A stretch of DNA of 64,000 nucleotides from Segatella copri DSM 18205 (GCF_025151535.1 NZ_CP102288.1:67501-131500), one strand, 5' to 3'; numbered from the stretch's first letter, positions 46,568 to 55,407 are shown. Made by a program: numbers and translations. Notes: generated by a model from the sequence alone, not told the origin.

Positions 46568-47236
46568 GTATGCTCGGCATGAGCTTATTCTAATGGGTGC
46601 AAGTCCCTAACGAACCCTAATAGCGGGAATCGTATAGCCAAGAGTAAGGGTGTCCACAGCGAGGTGGAATCTGAAAGAAGCTGGCGGCAAACATCTGACC
46701 TAACGTACAGAAACTTCATATAAGGCATTTGACCATGGATGAGATTGCAAGACACATCAAAGTCCCATAGCTATTCGGAATGGTTGGTGTAAATGAAGTG
46801 GGTATAAGATGGAAAGAATAAGCCCTTATCCGAGGAGGTCTCACGGACGCATGGGTGAAGATGAATAATTCGATGTACAATGACGGAGTAAAGCTTGCCG
46901 TGAGAAGTCAGCAGAGGTCATAGTACCCAAGGCACGTGTGCTTATAGGGAAGGACTGAATCGTGCAGTGCAATAGTAAATGAATGTTACCTTGTGAGACA
47001 CCTCATCAGATGTCCGAAAGGAACTCTCTATCCAAGACGATAGGACGGAATCCGACAATAGGATAGAAGTGATGCTACTCATAGGGATAGCTGAAAACAA
47101 CTTGCCACACATCGCAAGATGAGAAAGCACGAAACCGCCGTATGCGGAACCGCACGTACGGTGGTGTGGGAGGTCGGTAAATGTGAAAATAGGAGGCAAA
47201 TGCCTTTTATGATTAGCATTTACCTCCTACCCGATT
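46568..47236 (+). mobile_element. ORF-less group II intron, probably group IIC
   Basis: About 670 bases of structured RNA-like sequence with no ORF. Domain V is clear at 47134-47165: ACCGCCGTATGCGG, AA, CCGCACGTACGGTGGT. Its triad position reads CGC rather than AGC, a mark of group IIC. Domain VI follows as AGGAGGCAAATGC paired with GCATTTACCTCCT, offering a mismatched A as branch point. The 5' end, GTATGCTCGGCATGAGC and GGGTGCAAGTCCC, resembles domain I starts of bacterial introns. It lies just behind a terminator hairpin, the favoured IIC target. Domain IV holds no reverse transcriptase, so mobility would need help in trans. Ends are approximate. Confidence 0.8.
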
Positions 47237-47248
47237 GTCGTCATATTT

Positions 47249-47285
47249 CTTTCAGTCAACACTCAACATTCAACATTCAACACTC
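47249..47285. repeat. 10-bp tandem repeat
   Basis: Four units close to CAACATTCAA/CAACACTCAA lie between the intron and the next terminator. Confidence 0.6.
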
Positions 47286-47339
47286 ACCAAGTCTATACGC
47301 CACCTGTTCATCGTGGCATATAGACCCTTGGCGTTTTTT
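47286..47339 (+). terminator. long hairpin terminator
   Basis: CCAAGTCTATACGCCAC pairs with GTGGCATATAGACCCTTGG (small bulge), followed by GCGTTTTTT. With the 46529 terminator it brackets the intron, so transcription entering the AAA gene from upstream is unlikely. Confidence 0.75.
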
Positions 47340-47452
47340 ATTCATTTTATCCATCGTATTGAATAAAATCAGTACTTTTTTATTCAATACGAATGATATA
47401 TTGAATATTTTTTGTATCTTTGCCCCGGTTTAATCAATTCATCTGAAGAGAA

Positions 47453-48700
47453 ATGAGAACAATTATCAATAACCAGAAAAAGGAACGGGATATTCTGCTT
47501 TCCCGTCCTTATCTTACACGTCATACCCAATATGATGTGGATGAACTGTTGGCAAGCAAGCAAATCAAGTTGATAACGGGGCCTAGAAGAACCGGTAAAT
47601 CGACAGAGGCTTTGCTGATGCTGAAAGGCAGGAACTTTGCCTATCTGAATTTTGATGACGGCAAACTCCTGAGTGCATGGGACGATGATTTGGTTTGGGA
47701 AACGCTACGTGCCGTTTATCCCGACTTCGAGTATCTTCTGCTCGATGAGGTTCAAAATCTGGATGGTTGGGATTTGTGGGTCTCCAAACTTTACCGCATG
47801 GGAATTAACATGGTCATTACGGGAAGCAACGCCAAATTGCTGAGTAGCGAAATGGCAACATTGCTAACAGGCAGATATATACAGATAGAGATGCTGCCTT
47901 TCAGTCTTTCAGAATTCTTTATCTGGAACCACAGGAATCTTTCGGAGGTATCAGAGATGAAAGATAGCGTATCCGACCTCTCGCTTATAGCTGACTATCT
48001 GCACCATGGTGGTTATCCTGAGACTGTAGCAGCAAGAAGCCTGACCCAAAACTATCTCTCCACACTCTTCGATTCCATCATTTGGAAAGACATTGCCAAG
48101 CGCCATAAAGTACGCAATGTGGAGGATTTGAACAACCTGGCCATGTATCTGGTTTCTAACTTCTGCAATCCTTTCAGTGCCAACGAACTGGCAGAAGCGC
48201 TGGGATTTTCGAGCGTTGCAACCACCAAGAAGTTCATGGGATTTTTAAGAGAACCCTATCTCCTGTATTATCTGCCACGTTACAACAACAAGTTGAAAAT
48301 GATGAAGAAAGCTCCACAGAAAGTATATGTGGTTGATAATGGTTTTGTAGAAGCCAAGGCTTTTAGTGTGAGTGAGAACTTAGGCAGGTTGTTGGAGAAT
48401 CAGGTTTTTATAGAGTTGGTTCGCAGGGGATATCATGCAGAAACATCGCTTTTCTATTATCGCTCCCGTAATGACAAGGAGACTGATTTTGTTACAAGGC
48501 AGGGTGCTCATGTAGAAAGTCTGATACAAGTATGTTATGACCTCTCTTCCGAACGGACACTCAAGCGGGAGATAGATAGCATAATAGAATGTGCGGGAGA
48601 ACTCAAATGCTCCAATCTGATCATTGTCACGATGAATGAGGAAAGGGTAATTGAGAAAAATGGATATAAGGTCAAGGTTTTGCCTATATATAAGTTTTAA
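47453..48700 (+). CDS. AAA ATPase with DUF4143 domain (intact copy)
   Basis: 415 residues. AAA_14-type ATPase with Walker A GPRRTGKST (residues 43-51), Walker B LLLDEV (95-100) and sensor VITGSNAKLLSSE, then a C-terminal DUF4143 domain with a nuclease-like end (FYYRSRNDKETDFV, resembling the D/E-x-D-x-hydrophobic core of PD-(D/E)XK folds). Such proteins are common accessory genes of unknown role, often in families of near-identical copies. A -7 box TATCTTTG is at 47415-47422. The last 247 codons recur at 55448-56191 with the same protein sequence. Confidence 0.85.
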   Translation: MRTIINNQKKERDILLSRPYLTRHTQYDVDELLASKQIKLITGPRRTGKSTEALLMLKGRNFAYLNFDDGKLLSAWDDDLVWETLRAVYPDFEYLLLDEVQNLDGWDLWVSKLYRMGINMVITGSNAKLLSSEMATLLTGRYIQIEMLPFSLSEFFIWNHRNLSEVSEMKDSVSDLSLIADYLHHGGYPETVAARSLTQNYLSTLFDSIIWKDIAKRHKVRNVEDLNNLAMYLVSNFCNPFSANELAEALGFSSVATTKKFMGFLREPYLLYYLPRYNNKLKMMKKAPQKVYVVDNGFVEAKAFSVSENLGRLLENQVFIELVRRGYHAETSLFYYRSRNDKETDFVTRQGAHVESLIQVCYDLSSERTLKREIDSIIECAGELKCSNLIIVTMNEERVIEKNGYKVKVLPIYKF

Positions 48701-48861
48701 GGAGCGTCTGATCTTTGTATATATGCAACAAGGCGCAACCTTCTCACGAAGACTGCGCCTCTAATAGTTTTCTTTTTTTGTTTAATTTTTAAGAGAGTAT
48801 TAACATATATATATTTGTAAGTGTAAGTTTCTTACTTCTTTATTTCTTTTGCTCTGAACTT
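47916..48861 (+). repeat. long direct repeat, copy 1 (946 bp)
   Basis: From CTTTATCTGGAACC inside the AAA/DUF4143 gene to GCTCTGAACTT. Copy 2 is at 55408-56352. About eight base differences were seen. Of the seven within shared codons all are silent. The right boundary coincides with the start of the IS982-like element. Confidence 0.9.
48731..48777 (+). terminator. terminator-like hairpin after the AAA gene
   Basis: AGGCGCA pairs with TGCGCCT around a 16-base loop; a T-rich stretch follows after about ten bases. The same hairpin recurs in copy 2 at 56222. Confidence 0.55.
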
Positions 48862-49876
48862 ACCTCAGTTCGGGATAAGAAATAGTGCCTAAAAAAGTTG
48901 GTAATCTCCGATATTTTTTGTATCTTTGTAGTTGAAATCCAATTAGTTACAAACATAAAAAGATATCATTATGGAGATTACCAAGGACAAAGTTACAGAA
49001 TTATTTTGTATTATTGATGAATTTTACAAAGTTTTTGATGCTGAAAATGCAGGAAAATTGTTTTTGAGTGAAGATGGAGTAAAGCGCAGACGACGTAAAG
49101 CCTCTTTATCTGATAGTGAAATCATGACGATTTTGCTGTATTTCCATTTCGGCTCATTCCGAAACTTCAAGCATTATTACCTATTCTTTATTAGAGGAAC
49201 ATTGAAGTTATATTTTCCAAATGCAGTGTCTTATAACCGTTTTGTAGAACTTGAAAGTCGCGTATTCTTCCCTCTCATGTTCTTCCTGAATCTCCGTGCT
49301 TTTGGCAGATGTAATGATAGAGGTGAGATAATTGCTTTTGTTCTCACTGGTGCAAACGTTAGCGACAAAGATCCAGCGGTATTCGATGTATTGGCTAAAC
49401 GTCTGTATGGCAAGCTGTTTGCAGATAAAGGCTATATCTCGCAAAAACTCTTCGATTCGCTTTTTGAGGAAGGCATCCAGTTGGTTACAGGACTGAGAGT
49501 GAACATGAAGAACAAACTAATGCCGTTCTATGACAAGATGATGCTACGCAAAAGATACATCATTGAAACGATTAATGACCTGTTGAAAAATACGGCTCAG
49601 ATAGTACATTCACGTCACAGGTCTGTTTCGAATTTCATCATAAATATTATTTCTGCATTAGGGGCATACTGTTTCTTTGACAACAAGCCCAAGGCACTTA
49701 CTGGATACGTTATCGAAGATACGAAACAGCTTAGTCTTTTCTAACATTGCATATTTTACAGGAGGATTTTGTCTCAGCAACCATCCAAGATATATAGATG
49801 GTTGCCAAGCCTCTGTGTCCCTTATATAAAAACATTATAAAGCCTTTAGATAGAGCTCGTTATCCCGAACTGAGGT
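48862..49876 (+). mobile_element. IS982-like insertion sequence, defective, 1,015 bp
   Basis: Perfect 17-bp terminal inverted repeats ACCTCAGTTCGGGATAA at 48862-48878 and 49860-49876. A -7 box TATCTTTG precedes the transposase gene. The transposase lacks an internal section. No target duplication flanks the ends: the left flank is the end of the 946-bp repeat, the right flank the start of the 180-bp repeat. Confidence 0.88.
48971..49744 (+). pseudogene. IS982-family transposase with internal deletion
   Basis: 257 residues in one open frame. N-terminal (ITKDKVTELFCIIDEFYK) and C-terminal parts (KRYIIETINDLLKN, HSRHRSVSNF) are those of IS982 transposases, about 300 residues long. After NLRAFGRC the chain jumps to NDRGEIIAFVLTGANV, omitting roughly 40-45 residues that normally hold the first catalytic Asp (in a motif like FVDST). 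The deletion kept the frame, so a protein could be made but should be inactive. Confidence 0.8.
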
Positions 49877-50055
49877 ATTATCTGCACAAGGACTGCCCAC
49901 ATATCCCAACATGGTCAATGATTGAGTCTGCACCATAAGGCAATATTCAATCTTTTATAGGGTTTAAGAGAATAGATTCAACCATGATTAAGGTTAATAG
50001 AAATTATTCAACCCTTAACAGGGTTTAAGTTAAAATCCATTCAACTTTTTTAGGG
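49876..50055 (+). repeat. 180-bp direct repeat with internal hairpin units, copy 1
   Basis: Nearly identical to 52981-53161. The first ~75 bases are unique; the rest is about three and a half units of 30-33 bases, each like ATTCAACC, six bases, TAGGGTTTAAG, so each can fold on AACCC/GGGTT. It starts at the last base of the IS982-like element. The two copies bracket the G+C-rich reductase gene. Confidence 0.85.
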
Positions 50056-50064
50056 TACTACATC

Positions 50065-50154
50065 ATGATTATGCAAGGTGGTTCTCTTGATCTTGCTGAA
50101 AAGGCTGATGCAGGTTATCACACAACTTTCATCATAGGATTTGAACTCGGATAG
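50065..50154 (+). pseudogene. 3' remnant of a possible outer-membrane protein gene
   Basis: A 29-codon frame from ATG 50065 ends AGYHTTFIIGFELG and a stop. The alternating hydrophobic ending looks like the last beta strand of an outer-membrane barrel. Upstream sequence is the 180-bp repeat, so this may be the tail of a gene cut by rearrangement. Evidence is slight. Confidence 0.25.
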
Positions 50155-50168
50155 GGACCTAATCGCAG

Positions 50169-50198
50169 CTGAGGCGAGCGATCTTGCGCTCGCCTCAG
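50169..50198 (-). terminator. hairpin after the reductase gene
   Basis: A perfect 12-bp stem CTGAGGCGAGCG/CGCTCGCCTCAG four bases beyond the stop codon. It lacks a T run, so it may protect or end the transcript by another route. Confidence 0.5.
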
Positions 50199-50202
50199 TG
50201 GC

Positions 50203-52665
50203 TTATATGAACAGATTGACGTTTGAGTTTTCGGCTCGTTCCATATAGCTTGCTACGCCGCCTACGTTGACGTTGTCGAGGAGTTCGTCGCGGCTTATCC
50301 CCATCACGTCCATAGACATCTGGCAGGCTATGAATTCCACGCCGTTGTCGATGGCTTGCTGACGCAGGGATTCGAGCGAGTCGACTCCTTTCTTGGCCAT
50401 GAGGAAACGCATCATCTTGGAGCCTATGCCCATCATGTTCATCTTGGAGAGTGAGAGGCTGGTAGAGTCTGAGGGGAGCATCCATGAGAACATTCGCCCC
50501 CAGAGGTCTTTGGCGACGTGTGGCTTGTGGGTCTTCTTGATGGCGTTAAGCCCCCAGAATGTAAAGAAGATGCTGACTTTCTTGCCCGTGGCGGCTGCTC
50601 CGTTGGCGAGGACGAAGGTGGCGAGGGCTTTGTCGAGGTCGTCGCTGAAGAGGATAAAGGTCTTGCCTTGGGCATTCGTCGTGGGGAGTGGGGCCCCTAC
50701 GGGGCATGGTGTCGCCTTTTCTATTTCTACAGTGTGTATGCCGCCCTCTGAGTGTCTGCTGACGAACTTGTTGCCTGTGGTGCGGCACCATGCCTCAGCA
50801 TCGCGTGGGAAGCCTGCGTCTGTGGCCTTTACCACCAGAGTCTGACCTGCACTAAGTCTGTCCATGGCCTGTTTCATCTTGAGAATGGGTCCTGGGCATT
50901 GTATGCCGCAGGCGTCGACCGTGATTGTCACCTTGCCTTGTGGGCTGGGGCGGCATTCGCTTGCGACGTGCGTCTCGTTTTTGTCGTCAAAGCCTTGGGG
51001 GGTCTCTATGCTTGCGGTGGCGGCCTTGTATGTGCGCAGTCCTCCGATGAGGTTGCTCACTTGGCTATATCCGTTTGCCTTGAGTATGTTGGAGGCGAGG
51101 TAGCCGCGCAGGCCTACTCCGCAGAAGAGCCATACGGGGCGTGTTGTGGGTATCTCGCCAAGGCGTTGCCTCATGTCGTCCAGAGGAATGTTGATCGCAC
51201 CGGGTATGCTGCCCAATGCGTATTCGTCGGGGGTACGCACATCGACGAGGGTGACTGCGGACGTGTCGGCGTCGCGCATCTCACGCCAGTACAGAGGCTG
51301 CATCTTTCCGCTGAGTATATTGCAGGCGACGTAGCCCGAAATGGCAACGGGGTCTTTGGCTGACGAAAACGGGGGTGCATAGGCGTGTTCGAGTCGGGTG
51401 AGTTGCTCTGCAGTAGCTCCCTGCTTGATGGCGAGTGCGTACTGGTCGATGCGTGTGTCCACTCCGTCGCAGCCTACGATCTGCGCTCCGTAGAGGCGTC
51501 CGTCTGTGGGGGAGAAGGTTATCTTGATAGCCATCTGGGTGCTGCCGGGATAGTAGCCTGCATGGGAGCCGTTGTGTATGGTGGCTGAGAGGTATGGTAT
51601 GTTCATCTGCTTGAGCCGCTTGGCTGGCAGACCTGTGGAGGCTACCGTGATGTCGAAAACTTTTGCTATGGCTGTGCCTATCGAGCCTTCGTATCTGACG
51701 CTGTTGCCCAGCACCATATTGTCTGCCACGATGCGTGCCTGACGATTGGCTGGGCCTGCGAGGAAGTTGAGCCACGGTTTGCCTGTGATGGGGTGTGGGA
51801 ATTCGATGGCATCACCTACGGCATAAATGTTTTCGTCTGATGTCTGCAGATATTCGTTTACCCAAATGCCACGCATCTCGCCCAACTTCAAATGTGCGTC
51901 TTGGGCTAGGCGTGTCTCGGCTCTCACTCCGATGCTCAGCAGGACCATATCAGCGTCAAGCTTTATGCCTGACTTGAAGTGTACGGAGAGTGCTTCGCCT
52001 TGACGCGAAAAGCTCTCTACGGCTTGTTCGAGGTATAGCCTGACTCCCTGCTCCTGCAGATGCTCGTGTACGAGGGCTGCCATGGAGTAGTCTATGGGGC
52101 CCATCACCTGTGGGGCCATCTCGACGACGGCGACTTCCGCGCCTGCGTGTCTGAGGTTTTCGGCCATCTCAAGACCGATGAAGCCTCCACCCACGATGAC
52201 TGCGCGGCGTACTTTGTGGCAACTCAGGTATGACTTGATACGGTCGGTGTCGTTCACGTTTCTCAGCGTAAAGATGCCTTCGCTCTGTATGCCAGGGAGT
52301 GGGGGCACGACCGGTGAGGCTCCGGGTGAGAGCAGGAGCTTGTCGTAGCGTTCTGTATAGGTCTTTCCGTCGATGGTCTTGACCGTCACCTGTCGCTGCT
52401 CTGTATCGATGGCTGTGACCTCGCTGTTGGTGCGGACATCGATGTTGAAGCGTTTGCCGAATGCCTCGGGTGTCTGGACGAAGAGCTTGTCGCGCTCTTC
52501 TATCACGCCGCCTATGTAATAGGGTAGGCCGCAGTTGGCATACGATATGTATTCCCCTTTCTCAAAAAGGACAATCTCTGCTTCTTCGGAGAGCCTCCTC
52601 ATTCGGGCTGCCGCGGTAGCTCCTCCGGCGACGCCTCCCACTATGACGAATTTTGTTTTGGCCAT
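50203..52665 (-). CDS. CoA-disulfide reductase-like fusion: FAD reductase, rhodanese, TusA, DsrE
   Basis: 820 residues in four domains. 1-445: FAD/NAD(P)H disulfide reductase with GGVAGGATAA and active Cys45 (SYANCGLPYY), as in CoA-disulfide and polysulfide reductases. 460-550: rhodanese with Cys515 (FCGVGLRG). 578-650: TusA with CGIQCPGP (Cys590). 667-820: DsrE2-type domain with Cys781. Together they suggest transfer or reduction of sulfane sulfur. ATG 52665 is chosen since the canonical family start MAKTKFVIVGG begins there; upstream codons are leader. Base composition is clearly richer in G+C than all neighbours and codon use differs, pointing to transfer. A promoter lies at 52830. Confidence 0.88.
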   Translation of the reverse strand: MAKTKFVIVGGVAGGATAAARMRRLSEEAEIVLFEKGEYISYANCGLPYYIGGVIEERDKLFVQTPEAFGKRFNIDVRTNSEVTAIDTEQRQVTVKTIDGKTYTERYDKLLLSPGASPVVPPLPGIQSEGIFTLRNVNDTDRIKSYLSCHKVRRAVIVGGGFIGLEMAENLRHAGAEVAVVEMAPQVMGPIDYSMAALVHEHLQEQGVRLYLEQAVESFSRQGEALSVHFKSGIKLDADMVLLSIGVRAETRLAQDAHLKLGEMRGIWVNEYLQTSDENIYAVGDAIEFPHPITGKPWLNFLAGPANRQARIVADNMVLGNSVRYEGSIGTAIAKVFDITVASTGLPAKRLKQMNIPYLSATIHNGSHAGYYPGSTQMAIKITFSPTDGRLYGAQIVGCDGVDTRIDQYALAIKQGATAEQLTRLEHAYAPPFSSAKDPVAISGYVACNILSGKMQPLYWREMRDADTSAVTLVDVRTPDEYALGSIPGAINIPLDDMRQRLGEIPTTRPVWLFCGVGLRGYLASNILKANGYSQVSNLIGGLRTYKAATASIETPQGFDDKNETHVASECRPSPQGKVTITVDACGIQCPGPILKMKQAMDRLSAGQTLVVKATDAGFPRDAEAWCRTTGNKFVSRHSEGGIHTVEIEKATPCPVGAPLPTTNAQGKTFILFSDDLDKALATFVLANGAAATGKKVSIFFTFWGLNAIKKTHKPHVAKDLWGRMFSWMLPSDSTSLSLSKMNMMGIGSKMMRFLMAKKGVDSLESLRQQAIDNGVEFIACQMSMDVMGISRDELLDNVNVGGVASYMERAENSNVNLFI

Positions 52666-52829
52666 TTTCTCTTTGTTTAATGTGTAAGTTTGTCGTAATA
52701 GTACGGTTCTTCCCCGTATAAGTAAGTCAGTTTCCACGCTCATACCTAAGCGCCAACAGCAGGTAGGGGCCTCCCATTACGTAGCTATCGCCACCTTTTA
52801 CCCATTGCCTAACCTGTTTGTCTCGAGTA

Positions 52830-52861
52830 CAAAGGTAGGTATTTTTTTCCATATTGCCAAA
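52830..52861 (-). promoter_or_regulatory. promoter of the reductase gene, with ~160-base leader
   Basis: Minus strand: TTTG (52861-52858), 20 bases, TACCTTTG (52837-52830). The leader of about 160 bases up to 52665 has G+C-rich stretches able to fold and a 16-codon frame beginning MGGPYLLLALRYERGN. I recognise no riboswitch. Confidence 0.7.
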
Positions 52862-52980
52862 TATTTTGAAGAAAAAATGCTTCATCATGCAACATAATTG
52901 CCCAAAATGGTGTCTGTATTGCCCTGAAAATATTGAATGAAAAAAAATCTGGTGCCAAACAGTAAAAGAGCTGGCAAGCC

Positions 52981-53161
52981 TATTATCTGCACACGAACTG
53001 CCCACATATCCCAACATGGTCAATGATTGAGTCTGCACCATAAGGCATTATTCAATCTTTTATAGGGTTTAAGAGAATAGATTCAACCTTGATTAGGGTT
53101 AATAGAAATTATTCAACCCATAATAGGGTTTAAGTTAAAATCCATTCAACTTTTTTTAGGG
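52981..53161 (+). repeat. 180-bp direct repeat with internal hairpin units, copy 2
   Basis: Matches 49876-50055 with about ten differences, beginning TATTATCTGCACA and ending CATTCAACTTTTTTTAGGG. Upstream of it (52862-52980) nothing is supported. Downstream (53162-53265) lies a short run of GTCATTATGTCATTA repeats. Confidence 0.85.
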
Positions 53162-53265
53162 ACAACACTACACGGCAAGGGTCTGTTGTCATTATGTCAT
53201 TAGGTCATTATGTCATTAAGGATTCGGGATTGTCATTTAGCCCCTAATATAATTATATTTTAAAT

Positions 53266-54114
53266 CACTAGTGTCCTGTTAAAACGAGACGATTATCAAA
53301 TAAGTTATTAATACTCAAAAGTTTACGGACTTTTTATAGTGTATTCGATTTGATTTTGTATCTTTGCACGCATATTTAAAATACGTGTGCGATGAACAAA
53401 GGCAAAACTATATTCTCTCAGATTATGTCACATATACCAGAACGTGATTTCAAAACTTGTGTAGACCGTTATAAGGGAAACTACAGAGCAAGAAACTTCT
53501 CTTGCAAAGACCAATTCCTAGTAATGAGCTATGCTCAATTAACAGGTCGTGAATGCATTCTTTGTTACTAGGGCAAAAGATAACATGCTTTTTGAAGTTG
53601 TAGCAGAAGCCGAAGTTGACAAGAGTACTGGTATCATTTCTGATGAACGTATCAAATTAACAGGACTACATACTGCCAAATGGTATCCTGAAGAACTTAG
53701 AATGGTAACCTATGAGGACTATGCAACAAGTAAGGTGTATAGGTTTCTCACAAACAACATGGAATATGAAGCGCTTACCATATCTGAATTATATAGGGAA
53801 AGATGGAACGTGGAACTTTACTTTAAATGGATTAAGCAACACCTTCACATCAAATCCTTTTATGGAACTTCCGAGAATGCCATATATCTGCAAATCTGGA
53901 TTGCCATATGCACATACTTGCTTTTAGCTTATGCAAAGAAAGTGATGCACATAGAACAATCGCTACACACTATTTCAAAGAACGTGGGTCTATTCCTTAC
54001 GGACAAGACTCCTTTAAATGAATTGTTTAACAAAGCTGTTCCAACAGAAGAGACGGAGGATTGGCTATATCCTAGCCTTTTCAGGCCCGATGATTTCTAA
54101 ACGGGACAGCAGTG
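53266..54114 (+). mobile_element. IS4-type insertion sequence remnant
   Basis: Imperfect inverted ends: CACTAGTGTCCTGTT at the left and, reversed, CACTGCTGTCCCGTT at the right. A promoter-like TATCTTTG lies ahead of the gene. The transposase gene inside has lost its middle, leaving about 850 bp of an element that should be about 1.3 kb or more. Confidence 0.7.
53392..54100 (+). pseudogene. IS4-family transposase, deleted and out of frame
   Basis: The start (53392-53571) encodes MNKGKTIFSQIMSHIPERDF and on to LTGRE, the usual DUF4372 N terminus, then hits a stop. From 53549, in another frame, comes the C-terminal half: FFVTRAKDN, then YRERWNVELYFKWIKQHLHIKSFYGTSENA, containing the YREK-like Glu signature. 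The section between, including the first two catalytic Asp residues, is gone, and the junction shifts the frame. Confidence 0.85.
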
Positions 54115-54230
54115 ACCTTGAAAACCACTTTGTTTGGCTGGCAAAGTATGATTTCAAGGTTTGATTTAACATTATCAAACATAAATATGTCAAAGAATTC
54201 CACTTTTGTGTGATTTTTCTTTCTAAAAAG

Positions 54231-54261
54231 TTTGTATTATCAATGATTATTCGTATCTTTG
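54231..54261 (+). promoter_or_regulatory. promoter of the AbiF-associated RNA
   Basis: TTTG at 54231-54234, 19 bases, TATCTTTG at 54254-54261. Upstream (54115-54180) are two inverted repeats, CCTTGAAA/TTTCAAGG and TTTGAT/ATCAAA. Confidence 0.75.
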
Positions 54262-54266
54262 CAGCA

Positions 54267-54322
54267 CGAGAACCCGCCAAGCCTCTCAACGATGCTCAAA
54301 TGTGCGGGTCGTTTTTGTTTTT
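54267..54322 (+). ncRNA. short structured RNA upstream of the Abi gene, candidate RNA antitoxin
   Basis: From the predicted start the RNA reads ACGAGAACCCGCC, a 25-base loop, GCGGGTCGTTTTTG and more T. ACCCGC pairs with GCGGGT, and ACG with CGT across an AGA bulge; GAGA near the 5' end could pair with TCTC in the loop as a pseudoknot. The T run makes the 3' side a terminator. The Abi ATG is only nine bases beyond. Abi proteins of the AbiF kind have been reported with short structured RNAs just upstream; this copy fits in position, size and form. Confidence 0.6.
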
Positions 54323-54330
54323 ATAGGTAT

Positions 54331-55233
54331 ATGGCAACAAAAATTCCGTTCATAAAAACATACTCCACACCCCAAGAGTTAGTACAACTACTCAAAACAA
54401 GAGGTATGGAGATAACCGATGAAGAAAAGGCTCAGCATTATCTTTCCCACATCGGTTACTATCGTTTGTCTGCCTATATGTACCCATTGCTTTCCATTCC
54501 CAAGGAGCAACATCTATTCAAGCGAGGAGTATCTTTCGGTAAGGTTATGATGTTGTATCGCTTTGACAAGAAGCTACGACTACTTTTATTCAATGAAATT
54601 GAAAAGATAGAGGTCGCAGTGCGTTGTGCAATCGTGAACTTTGGAACGGAAATGACAGGCAACCCTTTTTGGATGACTGATGCCAACAATTTCTCAAATC
54701 CGTCCAAGTTCAATCGCTCTATACGTCTTATAGAAGATGAACTGAACCATACAAAAGAGGATTTCATCAACCATTTCAAAGAGACATATACCAATCAGTA
54801 CCCACCTTCATGGATGCTGACAGAGATATTGCCATTTGGTGTAATCACCAATGTTTATTCTAACATCAAGAATAAGAAGATAAAGAAGCGTATTGCACAG
54901 TCATTTGGCTTGCAAGTTGCACCTTTTGAATCTTGGCTTACCATTATCACTGTAACAAGAAACTCATGTTGTCATCATGCACGTGTATGGAATAGGGTAT
55001 TCTCTATTCGTGCTACCATGCCAATTAGAATGTCACGTCCTTGGATTACCTTGCCGACAGATCCATTGAAAGTGTACTTTGATATGTGCATCATCAAGTA
55101 CTTTCTTGACATCATATCTCCAAATAACGATATGCTTGATAAGATGAACAGACTTTTTGCTACGTTTCCAGAAGTAGATAAGGCTGCCCTTGGTTTTCCT
55201 TCTGGTTGGGATAACGAACCACTGTGGCAATAA
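54331..55233 (+). CDS. Abi_2 (AbiD/AbiF-like) HEPN abortive-infection protein
   Basis: 300 residues from ATG 54331; the longer frame from 54259 would run through the structured RNA. N-terminal YLSHIGYYRLSAYMYPL and FDKKLRLLLFNEIEKIEVAVR are typical of the Abi_2 family. RNSCCHH near residues 210-216 gives the HEPN ribonuclease motif R-x4-H. Family members abort phage growth or act as toxins by cutting RNA. The gene lies in a repeat-bounded island between a dead IS and a partial duplicate gene, a common place for defence genes. Activity is inferred. Confidence 0.85.
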   Translation: MATKIPFIKTYSTPQELVQLLKTRGMEITDEEKAQHYLSHIGYYRLSAYMYPLLSIPKEQHLFKRGVSFGKVMMLYRFDKKLRLLLFNEIEKIEVAVRCAIVNFGTEMTGNPFWMTDANNFSNPSKFNRSIRLIEDELNHTKEDFINHFKETYTNQYPPSWMLTEILPFGVITNVYSNIKNKKIKKRIAQSFGLQVAPFESWLTIITVTRNSCCHHARVWNRVFSIRATMPIRMSRPWITLPTDPLKVYFDMCIIKYFLDIISPNNDMLDKMNRLFATFPEVDKAALGFPSGWDNEPLWQ

Positions 55234-55407
55234 AAGGCATATGGAGTGACTACTAACCACCTTACATCACCCAAATTTTTTGTAATTTCGGTGTGACAGA
55301 AGGTTAAAAACGTTAAATCTTCTATTTTTCGTATCTAAACAGAATCCACATCGCCACTTTTCTACCGTTTAGAGTGTATAATACTGATAATCAGCCAATA
55401 ATAGATA

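Noticed and set aside
49900..50055. CRISPR-like look of the 30-33-base units
   Set aside because: Units are degenerate, individually palindromic, adjoin each other with no spacers of constant length, and no cas gene is present.
52727..53041. 104-codon minus-strand frame upstream of the reductase
   Set aside because: It crosses the repeat and the promoter of the reductase gene, and no family is recognisable. Only its last 16 codons lie in the leader, noted there.
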